DNA from: a virus
DNA length: 27,795 bases
Strand: one strand, 5' to 3'
IMG/VR virus record: IMGVR_UViG_3300030390_000791
Coordinates: 1-27,795 of that record
Part shown: positions 22,558-27,795 of the stretch, in pieces
Layout: every line of letters starts with the position of its first letter
Numbering within the stretch: position 1 is the stretch's first letter
Translations under genes and position numbers: made by a program
Notes under the pieces: generated by a model
Database searches by the model: none
Told to the model about the DNA's origin: nothing
What the model saw: the letters and a program-made list of their open reading frames with translations, nothing else

Positions 22558-22584
22558 AAAAAAAGGAGAGATTTTACACTCTCC
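22558..22584 (-). terminator. Rho-independent terminator abutting the ATPase start
   Basis: Minus strand GGAGAG (22584-22579), 8-nt loop, CTCTCC (22570-22565), seven T (22564-22558), then ATG. Perfect 6-bp GC-containing stem. It closes the ERF/SSB operon. Confidence 0.85.
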
Positions 22585-22590
22585 AAAATA

Positions 22591-22890
22591 TTAAAATGGT
22601 AAATCTACATTGTTTTCTTTTTCTTGTGTTTGTTGATTGTCTTGATATTCTGCTTTAACACATGATCCATCTGTCCATACAACTTGTCCATTTCCTAAAT
22701 ATTTCTTTGGTTTTTTAGCCTCTCTTTCTTCTTTTGTTTGTGAATCAAAAGCAGATACGTTTTGTCCGTATTGATTTGTTTCATCGTTTATACTGATTGT
22801 AAAATTATAATACACACCTTTTTTTCCTTTTACAAATTTTTCTTTTGGTAAAGATTCAAGATTAATTGATAGATTTACTAGTGATCCCAT
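22591..22890 (-). CDS. Single-stranded DNA-binding-like protein with DLPF tail
   Basis: 99 aa. MGSLVNLSINLESLPKEKFV, then VYYNFTISINDETNQYGQNV, TYLG-like KKYLGNGQVVWTDG, and an acidic end EKENNVDLPF. The beta core plus a C-terminal D-L-P-F tip parallels SSB proteins, whose DIPF-type tip recruits repair partners. It follows ERF by 1 bp, fitting a partner in strand annealing. OB fold not proven; a typical SSB is longer (~110-170 aa). Confidence 0.75.
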   Translation of the reverse strand: MGSLVNLSINLESLPKEKFVKGKKGVYYNFTISINDETNQYGQNVSAFDSQTKEEREAKKPKKYLGNGQVVWTDGSCVKAEYQDNQQTQEKENNVDLPF

Positions 22891-22891
22891 T

Positions 22892-23395
22892 TTATTTATT
22901 TAAGTTAATTAATTTATTTTTTATTTCTTTGGTCATATTCCATTTTGATTCAATATCTTCTATTGTAAATTTACCAGAAAGTATAGCATTTTCACAATTT
23001 GTAATATCTTCTTTTTTTACAAGCCAATCTTTACCTTTTTTTTTTGCTGAATTTCCATCATCATCTTCTGCTTGTAATCCTAATAACGAAGTTAATGTAT
23101 ATCTACGATAATAAGTAATTTCAGATCCTTTTTTTTGTGCATCTAATCCTTCGGTTAATTTTAGTGATGATTCTATTGAACCACCGTCTAAATCAACAAT
23201 AACGCTTTTAACAAATCCATCAATTATAGGTTGAATTAAACATAACTTGTGTTTTTCTAAGAGTGGATCAATTTGTTTTATTAGTTTGTTAATGTCAAAA
23301 TATTTAGATCTAAAAAAAGGGTTATCAGAATCTTTACTAATAGATCCTATTTCGTTTCTTAATGCAAATATCTTATGATATATATTTTTTTCCAT
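22892..23395 (-). CDS. erf: ERF-family single-strand annealing protein
   Basis: 167 aa. NPFFRSKYFDINKLIKQIDP and GSEITYYRRYTLTSLLGLQA-EDDDGN are the ERF superfamily landmarks. ERF proteins anneal complementary strands in phage recombination and genome circularisation. The C-terminal ~45 residues (KKEDITNCENAILSG...) form a small helical unit. The leader AATAAAACAAT is A-rich. It works naturally with the SSB-like protein, the FEN exonuclease and NinG in this window. Confidence 0.87.
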   Translation of the reverse strand: MEKNIYHKIFALRNEIGSISKDSDNPFFRSKYFDINKLIKQIDPLLEKHKLCLIQPIIDGFVKSVIVDLDGGSIESSLKLTEGLDAQKKGSEITYYRRYTLTSLLGLQAEDDDGNSAKKKGKDWLVKKEDITNCENAILSGKFTIEDIESKWNMTKEIKNKLINLNK

Positions 23396-23401
23396 ATTGT
23401 T

Positions 23402-23530
23402 TTATTTTGTTTTGTTTTTTTTTATTAAATGTTTGTTTACGTTATTTTCAGCTAGATCATATATTATTAATGTTGTTAGCATTCCAATAATCATTCCTAT
23501 TAAAAAAAAAGCTATTTCAATTTGTGTCAT
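23402..23530 (-). CDS. Tiny membrane protein (42 aa)
   Basis: MTQIEIAFFLIGMIIGMLTT-LIIYDLAENN then a Lys-rich end. One hydrophobic helix with GxxxG-like spacing (GMIIG), N-terminus probably outside. It overlaps the preceding gene by ATGA. Function unknown. Confidence 0.6.
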   Translation of the reverse strand: MTQIEIAFFLIGMIIGMLTTLIIYDLAENNVNKHLIKKNKTK

Positions 23531-23775
23531 TTTATTTTAATGTTTGTTTTAAAATCATAAAATTCTTGAGTTTGTTTTCTGATTTCTTGTTTAATATTGC
23601 TATTGTTTAATCTTAATTCTCTGTTTTCTATGTGCATTGAGTTTATATAAAAATACATTTCACTTAATGCTTTCATGTATTTATCAGCTTCTTTTGGTTT
23701 AGTTTTGTTAAACTCTAACAATAAATAAGCTAGTAATTCATAATTAGTATAAAAATTAATCTCTTGTAAAGTCAT
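23527..23775 (-). CDS. Small helical protein (82 aa)
   Basis: I take ATG 23775 (MTLQEINFYTNYELLAYLLL), which overlaps the stop of the upstream gene in ATGA; the upstream in-frame ATG at 23820 lies inside that gene. Helical and coiled-coil-like (FYINSMHIENRELRLNNSNI). Ends in a further ATGA with the 42-aa gene. No family recognised. Confidence 0.65.
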   Translation of the reverse strand: MTLQEINFYTNYELLAYLLLEFNKTKPKEADKYMKALSEMYFYINSMHIENRELRLNNSNIKQEIRKQTQEFYDFKTNIKIK

Positions 23776-23966
23776 TTTAGTACTTCTTTTTTTACTATAT
23801 CTTTGTATGATTCTGGACAACTGTCATCACATAACTCAAATACAAATGTTTCTAAATTGATTATTCTTTTATTTGCTTTACATAGTTCTTTTTGTAATGC
23901 ATCTATTTGCATATTTTTAAAAGTATATAAGTCTTTTACTGTTTCGTGTATTTCTTTGTTTTTCAT
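23772..23966 (-). CDS. Small coiled-coil protein with Cys (64 aa)
   Basis: MKNKEIHETVKDLYTFKNMQ then IDALQKELCKANKRIINLET-FVFELCDDSCPESY. A coiled coil with three cysteines near the C-terminus. Starts in an ATGA overlap with the 50-aa gene and ends in one with the 82-aa gene. Function unknown. Confidence 0.65.
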   Translation of the reverse strand: MKNKEIHETVKDLYTFKNMQIDALQKELCKANKRIINLETFVFELCDDSCPESYKDIVKKEVLK

Positions 23967-24115
23967 AAGTTCATAAAATTATCAATTTCATTTCTAACTC
24001 CTGCTCCATTAACTCTTTCTAAAATACATCTGTTATATAAAGCATATTTAAATGCTGTAAAGTGATCATTTTCTTTAATTATTGATCCGTCTTGTGTTGT
24101 TATTCTATAATACAT
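23963..24115 (-). CDS. Small protein (50 aa)
   Basis: MYYRITTQDGSIIKENDHFT then AFKYALYNRCILERVNGAGV. Two strands then helices; Tyr-rich start. Leader ATTAAAAACAAAACT before ATG. ATGA overlap with the coiled-coil gene. No family recognised. Confidence 0.65.
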   Translation of the reverse strand: MYYRITTQDGSIIKENDHFTAFKYALYNRCILERVNGAGVRNEIDNFMNL

Positions 24116-24125
24116 AGTTTTGTTT

Positions 24126-24308
24126 TTAATTGTTTAATTTTAATTGTAAATAAGATAATTGAAATATTTTACCAGAAACTAAATAAACTTGATCGTTTTC
24201 TGGGTTGATACTCATTACAGTTTCAACAGTAGTAATTTCTTTTCCAAATTGTGAAGTAAATGTTCTTTCGAATTTGAAACCTTTTTGAATTTTAATAATT
24301 GCTTTCAT
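24126..24308 (-). CDS. Small beta-rich protein, first gene of ERF operon (60 aa)
   Basis: MKAIIKIQKGFKFERTFTSQ then FGKEITTVETVMSINPENDQ; predicted beta-rich, ends QLKLNN. It is the first gene downstream of the promoter at 24330-24359, with leader ACAAAAAAACAAAAC. No family recognised. First-gene position suggests early expression. Confidence 0.65.
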   Translation of the reverse strand: MKAIIKIQKGFKFERTFTSQFGKEITTVETVMSINPENDQVYLVSGKIFQLSYLQLKLNN

Positions 24309-24329
24309 GTTTTGTTTTTTTGTTATATG

Positions 24330-24359
24330 TAAATATAATACTTTTTATTTAATTAACAA
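24330..24359 (-). promoter_or_regulatory. Promoter of the ERF/SSB operon
   Basis: Minus strand TTG (24359-24357), 19-nt spacer, TATATTTA (24337-24330). It matches -33 TTG and -7 TAnnTTT with the same 19-nt spacing as the promoter at 14893-14922; only the last G is A. It lies between a terminator and the 60-aa gene, where a promoter is expected. Confidence 0.6.
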
Positions 24360-24384
24360 CTATGTTTATAAAATAATTTAAAAT

Positions 24385-24417
24385 AAAAAAAGAGGCTAAT
24401 CGAAATCAACCCCTTTT
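24385..24417 (-). terminator. Rho-independent terminator after NinG
   Basis: Minus strand AAAAGGGG (24417-24410) pairs with CCTCTTTT (24395-24388; one G-T wobble), with a partly paired inner loop, followed by T to 24385. It stands 20 nt after the NinG stop and 26 nt before the -33 element of the next promoter, separating two transcripts. Confidence 0.8.
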
Positions 24418-24437
24418 CAAACAAAACAAAACAAGAA

Positions 24438-24830
24438 CTATTTTAAGTTAGTTAGTAATTTATTATAATAATTTATCATATCTATTAATTGATTATCACT
24501 AAATTTAGTGATTTCTCTGCTTTTTTGTTGTAATTCTTCTGCTGTTCCTTTTCCGTAAACATCTTCTAAATACAATCCATATTTATATTGTTCTCCATAT
24601 CTCATGACATTACAACTATAACATTGTACTTGTACATTAGTAATATTCCATCGAGTTGAATAATGTTTTCTACTCATGAAGTGACCAGCTTGTAACTTCT
24701 TGTAATGTGATTTCGTGCCACAAGTTACACATTGTGCAATTTCATTTACAGCAAATCTTCTTCTAATAAATTGACTAAAAACAGTATCAAGTTTTTTAAC
24801 TATTGTTTTTCTTGATGGTTTCTTAGCCAT
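24438..24830 (-). CDS. NinG/Rap-like recombination protein
   Basis: 130 aa. Cys34-VT-Cys37, LQAGHFMSRKHYSTRW (His50, His56) and QCYSCN (Cys70, Cys73) match NinG (lambda Rap), a zinc-containing, HNH-like, structure-specific nuclease or Holliday-junction factor. Basic N-terminus, helical C-terminus. It starts in a TAATG overlap with the 49-aa gene and ends before a strong terminator. Consistent with recombination-dependent replication or repair in this phage. Confidence 0.87.
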   Translation of the reverse strand: MAKKPSRKTIVKKLDTVFSQFIRRRFAVNEIAQCVTCGTKSHYKKLQAGHFMSRKHYSTRWNITNVQVQCYSCNVMRYGEQYKYGLYLEDVYGKGTAEELQQKSREITKFSDNQLIDMINYYNKLLTNLK

Positions 24831-24979
24831 TATATTATTTCATTGTCTATTTGTTGTATTAGGTATCTTAAATCTTCTTTACTAAACTTGCCTTCTATTG
24901 TGTCTTTGTATGTTGAAAGTTTTAAATCGTAAAATTCTGTTTGATTTTCGTATCTACTAATTTTAACTGAAATATTCAT
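24830..24979 (-). CDS. Small protein coupled to NinG (49 aa)
   Basis: MNISVKISRYENQTEFYDLK then EGKFSKEDLRYLIQQIDNEI. Mixed strand and helix. TAATG overlap with NinG suggests coupled translation. The ATG follows a -7-like TATATTTA by only 4 nt, so the mRNA might be nearly leaderless. No family recognised. Confidence 0.6.
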   Translation of the reverse strand: MNISVKISRYENQTEFYDLKLSTYKDTIEGKFSKEDLRYLIQQIDNEII

Positions 24980-25132
24980 AGTTTAAATATAGTATTTTTT
25001 TATTAAAAAAAAAAGTAATAACTTTAACATTTTTAATTATAAGTCTTTTAATATTAAAAAAATAAAAAAAAAATTAAATATATATAAAATTAGAGATATA
25101 AAGATATATGAATAATATTCAAATTTATTTAG
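24980..25132 (-). promoter_or_regulatory. Very AT-rich intergenic gap with possible promoter or origin
   Basis: The largest non-coding stretch (153 bp, about 10% G+C by my count). It contains a 14-bp palindrome TTTTAATATTAAAA, runs of A and T, and TATATTTA (minus) ending 4 nt before the ATG at 24979. It separates the lysis block from the NinG/recombination block. Easily melted DNA at such a border could serve as an origin, but I see no iterons or DnaA boxes. Confidence 0.4.
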
Positions 25133-25570
25133 CTACTTTCTAGTTTTTTCGTAAGATCGGCCCCCAAAATATGCTATAAAAACGACTGAACAAAGTTGTT
25201 TTAAAGTTTCTATATGTACTTCATCAAAATTAAAATCAATAAATATTGAATCAAGAAATATAAATAATATTAAACTTGTAGTCATAAGAATTAATGTTAA
25301 TGGTCTAACATTTTTAGATAATTTATTATCACTTGCTAAATCAGAACTCCATCGCTTTGTAATTTCTTGCATTTCTACCATATCTATTTCAAGAAGTTTT
25401 AAAGCCTTTTCTTTATCTTCTAGTGGTAATGTGTCATCTTTGTGAATAAGTCCTTTAACGATGTTTAAAATACCATTAGTGGGTAATACATCTCCTAAAG
25501 TATTAATTATAGTTGAACCATTATTTAATAAGAATTTACCTACTTTAGTATCTTTAAATTTCTTCGCCAT
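25133..25570 (-). CDS. Holin-like membrane protein
   Basis: 145 aa. A soluble helical N-terminal half contains a DLASDNKLSKNVRPLTLILM hinge, followed by two hydrophobic helices at ~91-111 (LTLILMTTSLILFIFLDSIF) and ~122-138 (LKQLCSVVFIAYFGGRS), then a basic tail. The SDN-LSKNVRPL phrase is characteristic of a 3TM-type phage holin family. Holins open the inner membrane for the endolysin. It follows the M15 peptidase by two genes. Overlap of 17 nt with the 50-aa gene. Confidence 0.75.
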   Translation of the reverse strand: MAKKFKDTKVGKFLLNNGSTIINTLGDVLPTNGILNIVKGLIHKDDTLPLEDKEKALKLLEIDMVEMQEITKRWSSDLASDNKLSKNVRPLTLILMTTSLILFIFLDSIFIDFNFDEVHIETLKQLCSVVFIAYFGGRSYEKTRK

Positions 25571-25706
25571 TGTTCCATTTAAAGTGTAAACAAATAAAAA
25601 TTAAATAAATATTTAATTCAGTGTGATCTTCATCATCTAATGCTGGATAGTATTCCCAACCTAACATTAAACCTTTTTCAATTAAATTGCTAAAACCTAA
25701 TATCAT
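25554..25706 (-). CDS. Small conserved-looking protein (50 aa)
   Basis: MILGFSNLIEKGLMLGWEYY then PALDDEDHTELNIYLIFICL. The order GWEYYP, acidic turn, hydrophobic strand, then HFKWN looks like a short beta protein I associate with flavobacterial phages. It fills the gap between endolysin and holin and overlaps the holin start by 17 nt. Role in lysis is only positional inference. Confidence 0.6.
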   Translation of the reverse strand: MILGFSNLIEKGLMLGWEYYPALDDEDHTELNIYLIFICLHFKWNNGEEI

Positions 25707-25709
25707 AAT

Positions 25710-26099
25710 TTATTTTTTAGAATAATCCCAACGATTTTTAGTTCCTCGTATATCATAATGACAAAAATTAGAGTAAATACCAAGACCACCTTGTAGCATA
25801 TCTCCTTTATCAATTAGTTCTTCAATAACTTTAGAAACTTCAGTAGATGTCATGCCTTTTACAACTATATCTGCTGCTCTGCCCATTATGTGTTGCGAAT
25901 TTTTGACTCCACCAATTTTATCATTATATTCTTCACTTCTCCAACCAGAATTAATATGTATAGGCTTTCCAATATAATTTCTTAATACTTGTAATTGATT
26001 GGCAACCTTAACAACATTATGATATACGTTTATAGGCATTTCACAAACACCGCAATCACAATTACAATTAAATTCTTCTTTAGTAAAGTTTTTTGTCAT
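25710..26099 (-). CDS. M15-family peptidase endolysin
   Basis: 129 aa. INSGWRSEEYNDKIGG then NSQHIMGRAADI (zinc ligands His70, Asp77) and FCHYDIRG (His114) are the M15 peptidase motifs; these enzymes cut peptide bridges of peptidoglycan. The N-terminus carries CNCDCGVC (12-19), a Cys cluster frequent in this subfamily. No signal peptide, so release depends on a holin. It overlaps the 43-aa membrane protein gene by 20 nt. Confidence 0.87.
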   Translation of the reverse strand: MTKNFTKEEFNCNCDCGVCEMPINVYHNVVKVANQLQVLRNYIGKPIHINSGWRSEEYNDKIGGVKNSQHIMGRAADIVVKGMTSTEVSKVIEELIDKGDMLQGGLGIYSNFCHYDIRGTKNRWDYSKK

Positions 26100-26211
26100 T
26101 GTATTTTTTGTTTAATAAAATTTTTACTAATATAAATATTAATGTTATTGTTATTAAATTAATATGTGATTCTCCACACATACCAGTCAAATGTTTTATA
26201 GTTTCTAACAT
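26080..26211 (-). CDS. Small membrane protein (43 aa)
   Basis: MLETIKHLTGMCGESHINLI then TITLIFILVKILLNKKYNDK. A CGE-H phrase precedes a single membrane helix; such small proteins recur beside endolysins in flavobacterial phages. The ATG lies inside the TAATG of the previous stop. Overlaps the endolysin by 20 nt. Possible holin or antiholin. Confidence 0.65.
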   Translation of the reverse strand: MLETIKHLTGMCGESHINLITITLIFILVKILLNKKYNDKKLY

Positions 26212-26360
26212 TATTTCTTTTTGTTTAAAATAAACCATTTTTGTAGTGTATAAAAAATGGTAATAAGTAGCAAAATAATTTTTAAAACTACATCAATATC
26301 TGTCATAGAAATTCCTAGTGTACCAAAGTTTATAAAAAGTGTTTTATAATCTTGTATCAT
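26211..26360 (-). CDS. Small membrane protein (49 aa)
   Basis: MIQDYKTLFINFGTLGISMT then DIDVVLKIILLLITIFYTLQ-KWFILNKKK. One central membrane helix with a basic end. Such proteins recur next to endolysins in flavobacterial phages as far as I recall. TAATG overlap with the 43-aa gene and a 1-bp gap after the lipoprotein. A holin partner is possible, not shown. Confidence 0.65.
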   Translation of the reverse strand: MIQDYKTLFINFGTLGISMTDIDVVLKIILLLITIFYTLQKWFILNKKK

Positions 26361-26361
26361 T

Positions 26362-26700
26362 TTAATTATCTTTTTTATGTTTAACTAATGGAACAGACAC
26401 TGAATTATTATTTATAGTAGGTTTTATGCCAGTAGGCGTTATTATAACAGGTCTGTTAGGTTTTGGCTTATAAGGTCTAATTATCACTGGAGGAGTGTTA
26501 TAATAATTATATGGATGTTGATTATAACCATTTCGATAATAATAGTTATTATATACTCTTGGTCTTAAAGAGTTCACATCAATTAAAATTGTATCTCCTT
26601 CATTAGTTACTCCTAATACTTTTACGAACGTATAGTCTACTTGAGTTGATGCACATCCATACATTAATAGTATAACAAATAAAACTAAAATCTTTTTCAT
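26362..26700 (-). CDS. Phage lipoprotein, spanin-like candidate
   Basis: 112 aa. Signal peptide MKKILVLFVILLMYG followed by C16 (lipobox LMYG-C, close to LAGC-type), so it should be lipidated. After ~35 residues it becomes a Tyr/Asn/Pro-rich linker (NYYYRNGYNQHPYNYYNTPP) and Pro/Lys-rich end. Position in the lysis block fits an outer-membrane spanin subunit; no matching inner subunit is certain. Alternative: superinfection-exclusion lipoprotein. Confidence 0.75.
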   Translation of the reverse strand: MKKILVLFVILLMYGCASTQVDYTFVKVLGVTNEGDTILIDVNSLRPRVYNNYYYRNGYNQHPYNYYNTPPVIIRPYKPKPNRPVIITPTGIKPTINNNSVSVPLVKHKKDN

Positions 26701-27137
26701 TTATTGTCTATTTCTTTAAGTTTGCTAATTGCCCAATTTACTCCAGAACTTCCACCCCAAGCATCATACATTAAACCACCACAGCCTTTTGAATATGGAA
26801 CATCTTTATGTTGTTGATGTCTTTTAAAGCTAGCCATTCTTGAAATTGTATCTCTGCTAATATTTTCTTTTCGAGCTAATTGTCCAGCTCTAGTCCAACC
26901 CACTTGTGTTCCGCAATCACTTCCATTCTTTTCTTTATATTCAACAGCTCTTTTGGCGTTGTTTACTGCTCCTTGTGGATAATCGTTATAGCTTTTTAGT
27001 TCTATAGCATTACCTTTAAAAGCATCATAACACATTGCAATAGCTTGATCTTTTTCATGATATGGCGTAAGTATTGGAACGCATCGAATCATAAAATCTT
27101 TTTGACTTTCAGATGCTTTGCGTTTAGGAATCGGCAT
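26697..27137 (-). CDS. Two-domain protein with head-protein-like motifs
   Basis: 146 aa. N-terminus MPIPKRKASESQKDFMIRCV ... QAIAMCYDAFKGN resembles a short Cys-x(n)-Cys-Tyr unit of phage head proteins. The rest, with YNDYPQGAVNNAKRAVEY, CGTQVGWTRAGQLARKENIS-RDTISRMASFKRH and GGLMYDAWGGSSGVNW, resembles a domain often attached to prohead proteases or other head proteins. Here it stands alone, far from the head module. Function unknown. Overlaps neighbours by 14 and 4 nt. Confidence 0.7.
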   Translation of the reverse strand: MPIPKRKASESQKDFMIRCVPILTPYHEKDQAIAMCYDAFKGNAIELKSYNDYPQGAVNNAKRAVEYKEKNGSDCGTQVGWTRAGQLARKENISRDTISRMASFKRHQQHKDVPYSKGCGGLMYDAWGGSSGVNWAISKLKEIDNK

Positions 27138-27387
27138 ATTTAAATCCTTTAAATTGATGACATCCTTCTCCTTTTAAACTCACTTCAAATTCTAACCAAT
27201 CTTCACATTCATCAAACCAAAGTGCATCTACTAAAAAACCAGAATCTCTTAAACCTAGTCTAGCAAATAAATTATCTGTACTAGATTGTTTATCAATAAA
27301 TTTTTCAGCTAATGCTTGAGTAGGAAAAACATATTTCCCTACTCTTACACTTTTCTTTTTACTTTTTTTCTTTGTTACTTTCTTCAT
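27124..27387 (-). CDS. Small basic-N-terminus protein (87 aa)
   Basis: I prefer ATG 27387 (MKKVTKKKSKKKSVRVGKYV), preceded by CCTAAAG; an in-frame ATG at 27405 (adding MNLYLK) is possible. Lys-rich start then FPTQALAEKFIDKQ and ALWFDECEDWLEFEVSLKGE, a compact alpha/beta look. It overlaps the 48-aa gene (29 nt) and the next gene (14 nt). No family recognised. Confidence 0.65.
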   Translation of the reverse strand: MKKVTKKKSKKKSVRVGKYVFPTQALAEKFIDKQSSTDNLFARLGLRDSGFLVDALWFDECEDWLEFEVSLKGEGCHQFKGFKYADS

Positions 27388-27505
27388 CTTTAGGTATAGA
27401 TTCATTTAAGATTTTAACTATTTCTTGTGCTTGTGGTAAATAAGCAATAGGTAAAGAGTTGATAACTTGATTAACTTTTTGAATTTGTTCTTCAGTAATT
27501 TTCAT
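27359..27505 (-). CDS. Small protein (48 aa)
   Basis: MKITEEQIQKVNQVINSLPI then AYLPQAQEIVKILNESIPKD, ending in a Lys/Glu run. Two short helices around a Pro-containing turn. Its 3' end overlaps the next gene by 29 nt. A TATATTTA at 27537-27530 (minus) lies 24 nt upstream; without a TTG at the right distance it is a weak promoter candidate. Confidence 0.6.
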   Translation of the reverse strand: MKITEEQIQKVNQVINSLPIAYLPQAQEIVKILNESIPKDEESNKEKK

Positions 27506-27552
27506 AATATATTGTTTTTAAATTTGCATTAAATATACAAAAAATATTTATA

Positions 27553-27795
27553 TTACTCTGCTCCACCAATTTGCATTTGCACAGAAGAAGGATTTATCTC
27601 TTGTTCTATTTGTGCATCTAAACCAGCATATAATGATGCTACTTCATTCTCGCCCATTGCTGCCTTAGTCCAAGCCTCAACATCAGCTTCAGTTAAATCA
27701 GCGAAAGGAATAAACGCTCCTTCTGGTGCTGGTACTACTTGAGTTCCATATACACTAGCAGAGTAAAATTCTCCTTCAGAGTCTTTTTGGTCAGA
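27553..27795 (-). CDS. Conserved phage protein, C-terminal part (5' end cut by window)
   Basis: 80 residues up to the TAA: SDQKDSEGEFYSASVYGTQV, then APEGAFIPFADLTEADVEAW, TKAAMGENEVASLYAGLDAQ and IEQEINPSSVQMQIGGAE. The SVYGTQ...PF-dLTEa-V-aW pattern resembles a small family common in marine phages (DUF7936-like), of unknown function and usually near tail-fibre genes. The N-terminus is outside the window, so total length cannot be given. Confidence 0.75.
   Translation of the reverse strand, partial: SDQKDSEGEFYSASVYGTQVVPAPEGAFIPFADLTEADVEAWTKAAMGENEVASLYAGLDAQIEQEINPSSVQMQIGGAE

Noticed and set aside
22866-23111. 81-codon plus-strand open frame inside erf
   Set aside because: Antisense to conserved ERF motifs; hydrophobic Phe/Ile runs reflect Lys/Asn codons on the other strand.
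24418-24434. CAAAACAAAACAA on the plus strand, the reverse orientation of the early leader
   Set aside because: No plus-strand gene follows it; it sits behind NinG and is probably chance in AT-rich DNA.
1-27795. CRISPR array, tRNA, insertion sequence or attachment site
   Set aside because: I saw no regularly spaced repeats, cloverleaf, transposase or integrase anywhere in the window.

Overview
The window is one contiguous piece of a tailed-phage genome (or provirus), very AT-rich, with every gene I accept on the minus strand. It therefore reads from the right end (27795) to the left end (1). The host is most likely a member of the Bacteroidota, probably Flavobacteriia. Reasons: start codons are preceded by A-rich leaders rather than Shine-Dalgarno sequences; one promoter fits the Bacteroidota -33/-7 form (TTG-N19-TATCTTTG); and many proteins resemble families I know from flavobacterial siphoviruses (connector, tail proteins, DLPF-tailed SSB, the 3TM-like holin). 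No integrase, repressor, DNA polymerase, tRNA or CRISPR array is visible. Both ends cut through genes.

Layout in the direction of transcription. (1) 27795-25133: a partial conserved phage protein, small proteins, a protein with head-protein-like Cys and WGG motifs, then a lysis region with a lipoprotein, two tiny membrane proteins, an M15 peptidase endolysin and a holin-like protein. (2) A 153-bp, about 90% AT gap (24980-25132), then NinG and a strong terminator. (3) 24359-22558: promoter, seven mostly tiny genes including an ERF annealing protein and an SSB-like protein, closed by a second terminator. (4) 22557-16413: RecA/RepA-like ATPase, sigma factor, metallophosphoesterase, FEN-type exonuclease, an ABC-ATPase/GNAT fusion, a possible PD-(D/E)XK protein, DUF3310 and a DnaA-domain-IV-like protein. 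(5) 16350-14942: small terminase-like protein and TerL. (6) 14922-13887: a five-gene cassette with its own promoter and terminator. (7) 13866-1: tail chaperone (with a -1 frameshift extension), tail genes, tape measure, then prohead protease, scaffold-like protein, major capsid protein, tail-tube-like protein, portal, connector and tail fibre. The tail block thus precedes the head block.

How it works together: ERF, SSB, FEN exonuclease, NinG and the RepA-like ATPase form a recombination and replication set that must borrow a host polymerase. The phage sigma factor may switch on the structural genes: a 15-nt motif (CGTTnnnnAAAAAA plus one base) occurs five times, each time just upstream of a packaging or structural gene, twice directly after a terminator. 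The least understood gene is the ABC-ATPase/GNAT fusion (COG2401-like); its GNAT half looks Mom-like and may modify nucleic acid. Fourteen genes under 60 codons or lacking an internal start were found by reading the sequence directly; most are coupled by ATGA or TAATG overlaps.
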